Below, piece after piece: positions 5,873 to 8,897 of a stretch of 8,897 bases of DNA. The stretch lies in NCBI GenBank assembly GCA_041485845.1, contig JBGPKH010000363.1, forward strand, positions 1 through 8,897. Direction: 5' to 3'. Source of the stretch: OMOG01 sp041485845 (GTDB lineage Bacteria; Acidobacteriota; Terriglobia; Bryobacterales; Bryobacteraceae). Positions within the stretch are counted from its first letter, which is position 1. Each line of letters opens with the position of its first letter. A model generated the notes under the pieces. The model was not told where the DNA came from. It worked only from the letters and a program-made list of their open reading frames with translations, and ran no database searches. The position numbers were made by a program, and so were the translations under genes.

Positions 5873-8794
5873 CTATTTCACCGGCCCCAGGTAGCGGTCC
5901 AGCCAAGCTAAGGTTTCCTTGATCAGGTCCGTTCTTGGTATGGCGTGGCCCGTATCGAAGATGACATGCCGCTTGTCCTCTTTAGGCGCCCCTAGGAATT
6001 GAAACAACGGCTTCTGCGAGGTCTCGACCGGGAAGAAGAAATCATACCGGCCGTTCAGCATCAGAACCGGCGCTGTAATTCGCGGCGCGAAATTGACTGG
6101 ATCCACCTCGGGCAGCGATCGCTGGAAGCATAACCCGCCGAGGCCAAGGACCACTGCCTTGACTCGCTTTTCCATCGCCGGCAGAAGTGCACCCAACGCC
6201 GCGCCCCAACTGTACCCCAGGTACGCGATCTTCTCCCGGTCGCATTCCGCGCGCGTTTCGAGGTAATCGAGCGATCTACCCAAATCCTTCGACCACATGA
6301 TCACGTGGTCCCGATAAAAGGCGCTAGTGTTGGGGTAATCCGTATCTAACTCGTCTCCTCTCTCATAAGTGCTCTTGTAAATGGGGTAAACCACCGCGCG
6401 GCCGCTCTTCACTATGAAATCGATGGCATCGGTCCGCACCAGGTCCTTGCTGGAGCGCAGGTGGATCGCACCGGATCCTGGAAAGAAGACCACGGTCTGA
6501 AACGGCGGTTTTGATCTCTTGGGCAGATACAAATACAGGATCAGACGCTCATTCGCATAGGCGGCGTTCAGCGCAACTTTTTGTTTCGTCCAGGATTCGC
6601 CGGTGTCGTCAACGGATTCCACTACCGCGTTCAGAGGCGTTTTGTCGTAGGCATAAAGACTGCGGTAGGCCTGGAACACGTTGTCGGGTACGGGCTTCTC
6701 CTTGCTGTAGTCCCGTTGGGGGTTGAGCACAGGCTCCCGGGCGTTCTTCGAGGTCGCCTCCGGTGAGGTCTCTTTCACGCATCGAAAACCGAACGTCGCC
6801 GAACGCGTGAACGGGGCCTGCGCATCCTGGTCATTGAACATGTAGACCGGTTCATTCCACGCGCCACCCAGGATGTAGCGCTTACGGTCTTCGCTTTCGT
6901 TCCAACACCATTCTTTGACGTTGCCTGCTACGTCGTACAACCCCCAGGGGCTGAGCCCCGCCAGACTTCCGGCACGAGCCAGACCCTGGCTCCCGAAGTT
7001 ACTCAGCGGGACGATTTGGGATGCAAGAGGCGCGCCGGCGGCTTTACTCCAGTGGTAAATCGTGGGGAGACTCTTACCGGCAAACTCGGCATAGGCGGCC
7101 GCCTCATACCAGCTCACTCCAGAGACCGGATACTCTCCCTGACCCCGAGGAAACTCACCCATCTCCCAGGAGGCCGGCCCGGAGCGGTTGGTGCTGTCGC
7201 GGAAAGCTGTCATCGCCTCCTCCCAGGGCAGGGTGCGGCCATCCTTGATGAAGGAGTGTTTCCAGTACTCCCGCTTTTGATAGCCTCCTGAGTCGACAAA
7301 CTGCTTAAACTGCCGATTCGTGACTTCGTATTTGTCGATCCAAAAATCCGCCAGTGAAACCGGCCGGAGATCCTCAAAGCCAGGGATGGCCAGCGAAAAC
7401 GACGATGCGCCATCCACGCGAACCATGCCGGCTGGAACCTTTGCCTCTTCGTCCAGTCGGATTGTCAAATTCCCCACGCCGGCAGAAGCTCTCTCTACCT
7501 GTGCGAATCCCTTTTTTCTGAACTGCCAGCGAAAAAATCCCAGCGGAACTCGAATCTTCTCGATAGGAGTCTGCCCGAGATATTGCCAGCCGCTCTCCGG
7601 GGTCTTGTAGTCCTTGTCATATACTTCGGCGCCGGGCGGTTCTGTTCTGATGGAGATCGTACGGGAGATCCGCGGCCAGAGGCGGGTTAAGGCAGCGTCT
7701 CCGGGAATGTACTTTTCGGATTCGCTCGCCAATGTAAAGGCGGCGTTATACCGCTCCTCGTCAATCAGCCGGTTGATCTCGGGGATCGCCTGTTCTTTCG
7801 CCCATCGGACCCGGGAGCTTCGGCGGAAGCCCCAACCCGCCAGCGTGCAAATTGCCAACAATAACAGGACTGCTGGAATGGCGTACTTCGGTCTCTTCGC
7901 CGCCTGTGAAATCAGCTTCAGATCCACCATGCGGCTCTGGCCCGCCGTGATGGTTTCCCGGTAACGGGTGAGATCGCTCAAGAGCTCTGCCAAGGAGCTG
8001 TAACGATCCTGGCGCGCCTTCTGCAACGCACGGTTCACAATACGTTCCAGGGCGGGCGGAATGCCGGGCCGCAACGACGTCAGGGGCCTGGCGCTTTCGT
8101 TGAGGATCAGATGCATCACCGTCGCCATGTGGTCGCCGCGAAATGGGCGCTGGCCCGTCAGCATTTCATAGAGCACCACTCCGAAAGCCCACACGTCCGA
8201 CCGTGCATCGACCTTCTCGCCCCGCACCTGCTCTGGCGACATATAGGCTGCCGTGCCCATTACCGTGCCCGGCTGCGTCTGCGTCACCGCATCTTCGCCC
8301 GCCAACGACTGCGTAGCGTCCCGCTTCGCCACGCCAAAATCGAGAATCTTCACGCGGCCGTCCCGCGCGATCATGATGTTCTCCGGCTTCAAGTCGCGGT
8401 GAACAATATTGCAACTGTGGGCCGCGAGAAGGCCATCGGCAAACTGGATCGCGATTTCGAGCGCGCGGCCGACCGGCAGCGCCCCGCGGTCGATCAGCGC
8501 GCGCAAGACTTCGCCTTCGACCAATTCGGTTACGAGGTATGCAATGCCATCCGCGGCGCCCACATCGTGAACACCGATGATATTCGGGTGGTTCAGCGCG
8601 GCGATGGCGCGAGCTTCCTGCTCGAATCGTGCCCGCCGCGACACGTCACCGGCGATTTCCGGCGGCAGGACCTTGAGCGCCACGTCCCGGCCGAGGCGGC
8701 TATCGTGGGCGCGGTACACGTCGCCCATGCCGCCGGCGCCCAGCAGACCTCGTATCTCGTAGGGTCCCAGCATGGTCCCCGTGGCTAAAGGCAT
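5873..8794 (-). CDS. Membrane Ser/Thr kinase fused to PEGA-like, FGE-like and alpha/beta-hydrolase domains
   Basis: The protein has 973 residues. An N-terminal Hanks-type kinase (about 12-280) has G-loop GAGGMG 19-24, K41, E60, HRDLKPEN 132-139, DFG 152-154 and SPE 186-188, so it looks active. A single membrane helix (304-322) would place the rest outside the cytosol. A PEGA-like segment follows (about 379-435, TEPPGAEVY). Then comes an FGE/SUMF1-like domain (about 453-673: DFWIDKYEVTNRQF, YPVSGVSWYEA, GLYDVAGNVKEW, FGFRC). Its active-site Cys region reads GGAWNEPVYMF with no Cys, so formylglycine synthesis is not expected. The last part (about 705-973) is an alpha/beta hydrolase with GYSWG (S862), D918 in LNGRYD and H950 in DTGH. 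Such fusions occur in acidobacterial genomes, from memory. Substrates are unknown. The start gives the usual kinase N-terminus. aroA follows after eight bases. Confidence 0.93.
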   Translation of the reverse strand: MPLATGTMLGPYEIRGLLGAGGMGDVYRAHDSRLGRDVALKVLPPEIAGDVSRRARFEQEARAIAALNHPNIIGVHDVGAADGIAYLVTELVEGEVLRALIDRGALPVGRALEIAIQFADGLLAAHSCNIVHRDLKPENIMIARDGRVKILDFGVAKRDATQSLAGEDAVTQTQPGTVMGTAAYMSPEQVRGEKVDARSDVWAFGVVLYEMLTGQRPFRGDHMATVMHLILNESARPLTSLRPGIPPALERIVNRALQKARQDRYSSLAELLSDLTRYRETITAGQSRMVDLKLISQAAKRPKYAIPAVLLLLAICTLAGWGFRRSSRVRWAKEQAIPEINRLIDEERYNAAFTLASESEKYIPGDAALTRLWPRISRTISIRTEPPGAEVYDKDYKTPESGWQYLGQTPIEKIRVPLGFFRWQFRKKGFAQVERASAGVGNLTIRLDEEAKVPAGMVRVDGASSFSLAIPGFEDLRPVSLADFWIDKYEVTNRQFKQFVDSGGYQKREYWKHSFIKDGRTLPWEEAMTAFRDSTNRSGPASWEMGEFPRGQGEYPVSGVSWYEAAAYAEFAGKSLPTIYHWSKAAGAPLASQIVPLSNFGSQGLARAGSLAGLSPWGLYDVAGNVKEWCWNESEDRKRYILGGAWNEPVYMFNDQDAQAPFTRSATFGFRCVKETSPEATSKNAREPVLNPQRDYSKEKPVPDNVFQAYRSLYAYDKTPLNAVVESVDDTGESWTKQKVALNAAYANERLILYLYLPKRSKPPFQTVVFFPGSGAIHLRSSKDLVRTDAIDFIVKSGRAVVYPIYKSTYERGDELDTDYPNTSAFYRDHVIMWSKDLGRSLDYLETRAECDREKIAYLGYSWGAALGALLPAMEKRVKAVVLGLGGLCFQRSLPEVDPVNFAPRITAPVLMLNGRYDFFFPVETSQKPLFQFLGAPKEDKRHVIFDTGHAIPRTDLIKETLAWLDRYLGPVK

Positions 8795-8831
8795 TTCACC
8801 CGTCCAGTCCTTTTAGAGCGCCGATTACGGA

Positions 8832-8841
8832 GGATTAATCC
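8832..8841. promoter_or_regulatory. 10-bp palindrome upstream of the kinase gene (candidate operator)
   Basis: GGATTAATCC is a perfect palindrome centred about 42 bases before the kinase start, inside the AT-richer part of the 103-base terminal intergenic stretch. The minus strand also has TTGCCG followed 17 bases later by TAGGGA, a weak promoter-like pair just upstream of it. An operator role is inference. The rest of 8795-8897 shows nothing I can name, and no strong ribosome site. Confidence 0.25.
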
Positions 8842-8897
8842 CTACTGAGTTTACAACGTCGCGGCAACAGGCTGAACTTGCCCTCAGAGCCCGGCGG

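Noticed and set aside
5865..5906. Upstream start for aroA at 5906
   Set aside because: It would add 14 residues unlike the family and overlap the kinase 3' end, whereas the ATG at 5864 gives the usual length.
5873..8794. Kinase gene as a true sulfatase-modifying factor
   Set aside because: The catalytic cysteine positions of the FGE domain are not occupied by Cys, and no sulfatase is in the window.

Overview
The window is a compact, GC-rich bacterial chromosome segment. Several traits suggest an acidobacterium of the Solibacter/Bryobacter kind: a long protein kinase that starts MPLATGTMLGPYEIRGLLGAGGMGDVYRA and carries extra fused domains, short intergenic repeat families, and few strong Shine-Dalgarno sites. 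This lineage call is inference from style and remembered family features, not from a database search.

Layout, left to right. Positions 1-164 hold two copies of a 68-bp palindromic repeat around a smaller palindrome. Next comes an SDR oxidoreductase resembling the D-mannonate oxidoreductase group (180-956, minus). Diverging from it is a seven-helix membrane protein of unknown function (974-1582, plus). Converging on that with a 2-nt gap is a radical SAM/SPASM protein related to the NirJ/AhbD group (1585-2652, minus). A 295-nt divergent intergenic region follows. It contains a 25-bp tandem repeat, an AT-richer patch that probably holds the promoters, and an 11-bp inverted repeat that frames the patch.

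The central block is housekeeping. Thymidylate kinase (tmk, 2948-3583, plus) overlaps the DNA polymerase III delta-prime gene (holB, 3576-4601, plus) by 8 nt, so DNA precursor supply and replisome clamp loading are translationally coupled. The holB end overlaps, antisense, the end of aroA (EPSP synthase, shikimate pathway, 4575-5864, minus). Eight bases upstream of aroA, in the same direction, ends a 973-residue membrane protein (5873-8794, minus). It reads kinase, transmembrane helix, PEGA-like domain, FGE/sulfatase-modifying-like domain, alpha/beta hydrolase. Its presumed promoter region (8795-8897) holds a 10-bp perfect palindrome.

The most interesting object is the four-module kinase. The kinase and hydrolase catalytic residues look intact, whereas the FGE-like module lacks the cysteines needed for formylglycine formation. 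The base composition also drops between the kinase part and the rest. Together these suggest an enzyme-bearing signalling protein in which the middle module is a binding scaffold. No CRISPR array, tRNA, rRNA, prophage or transposase gene was seen.
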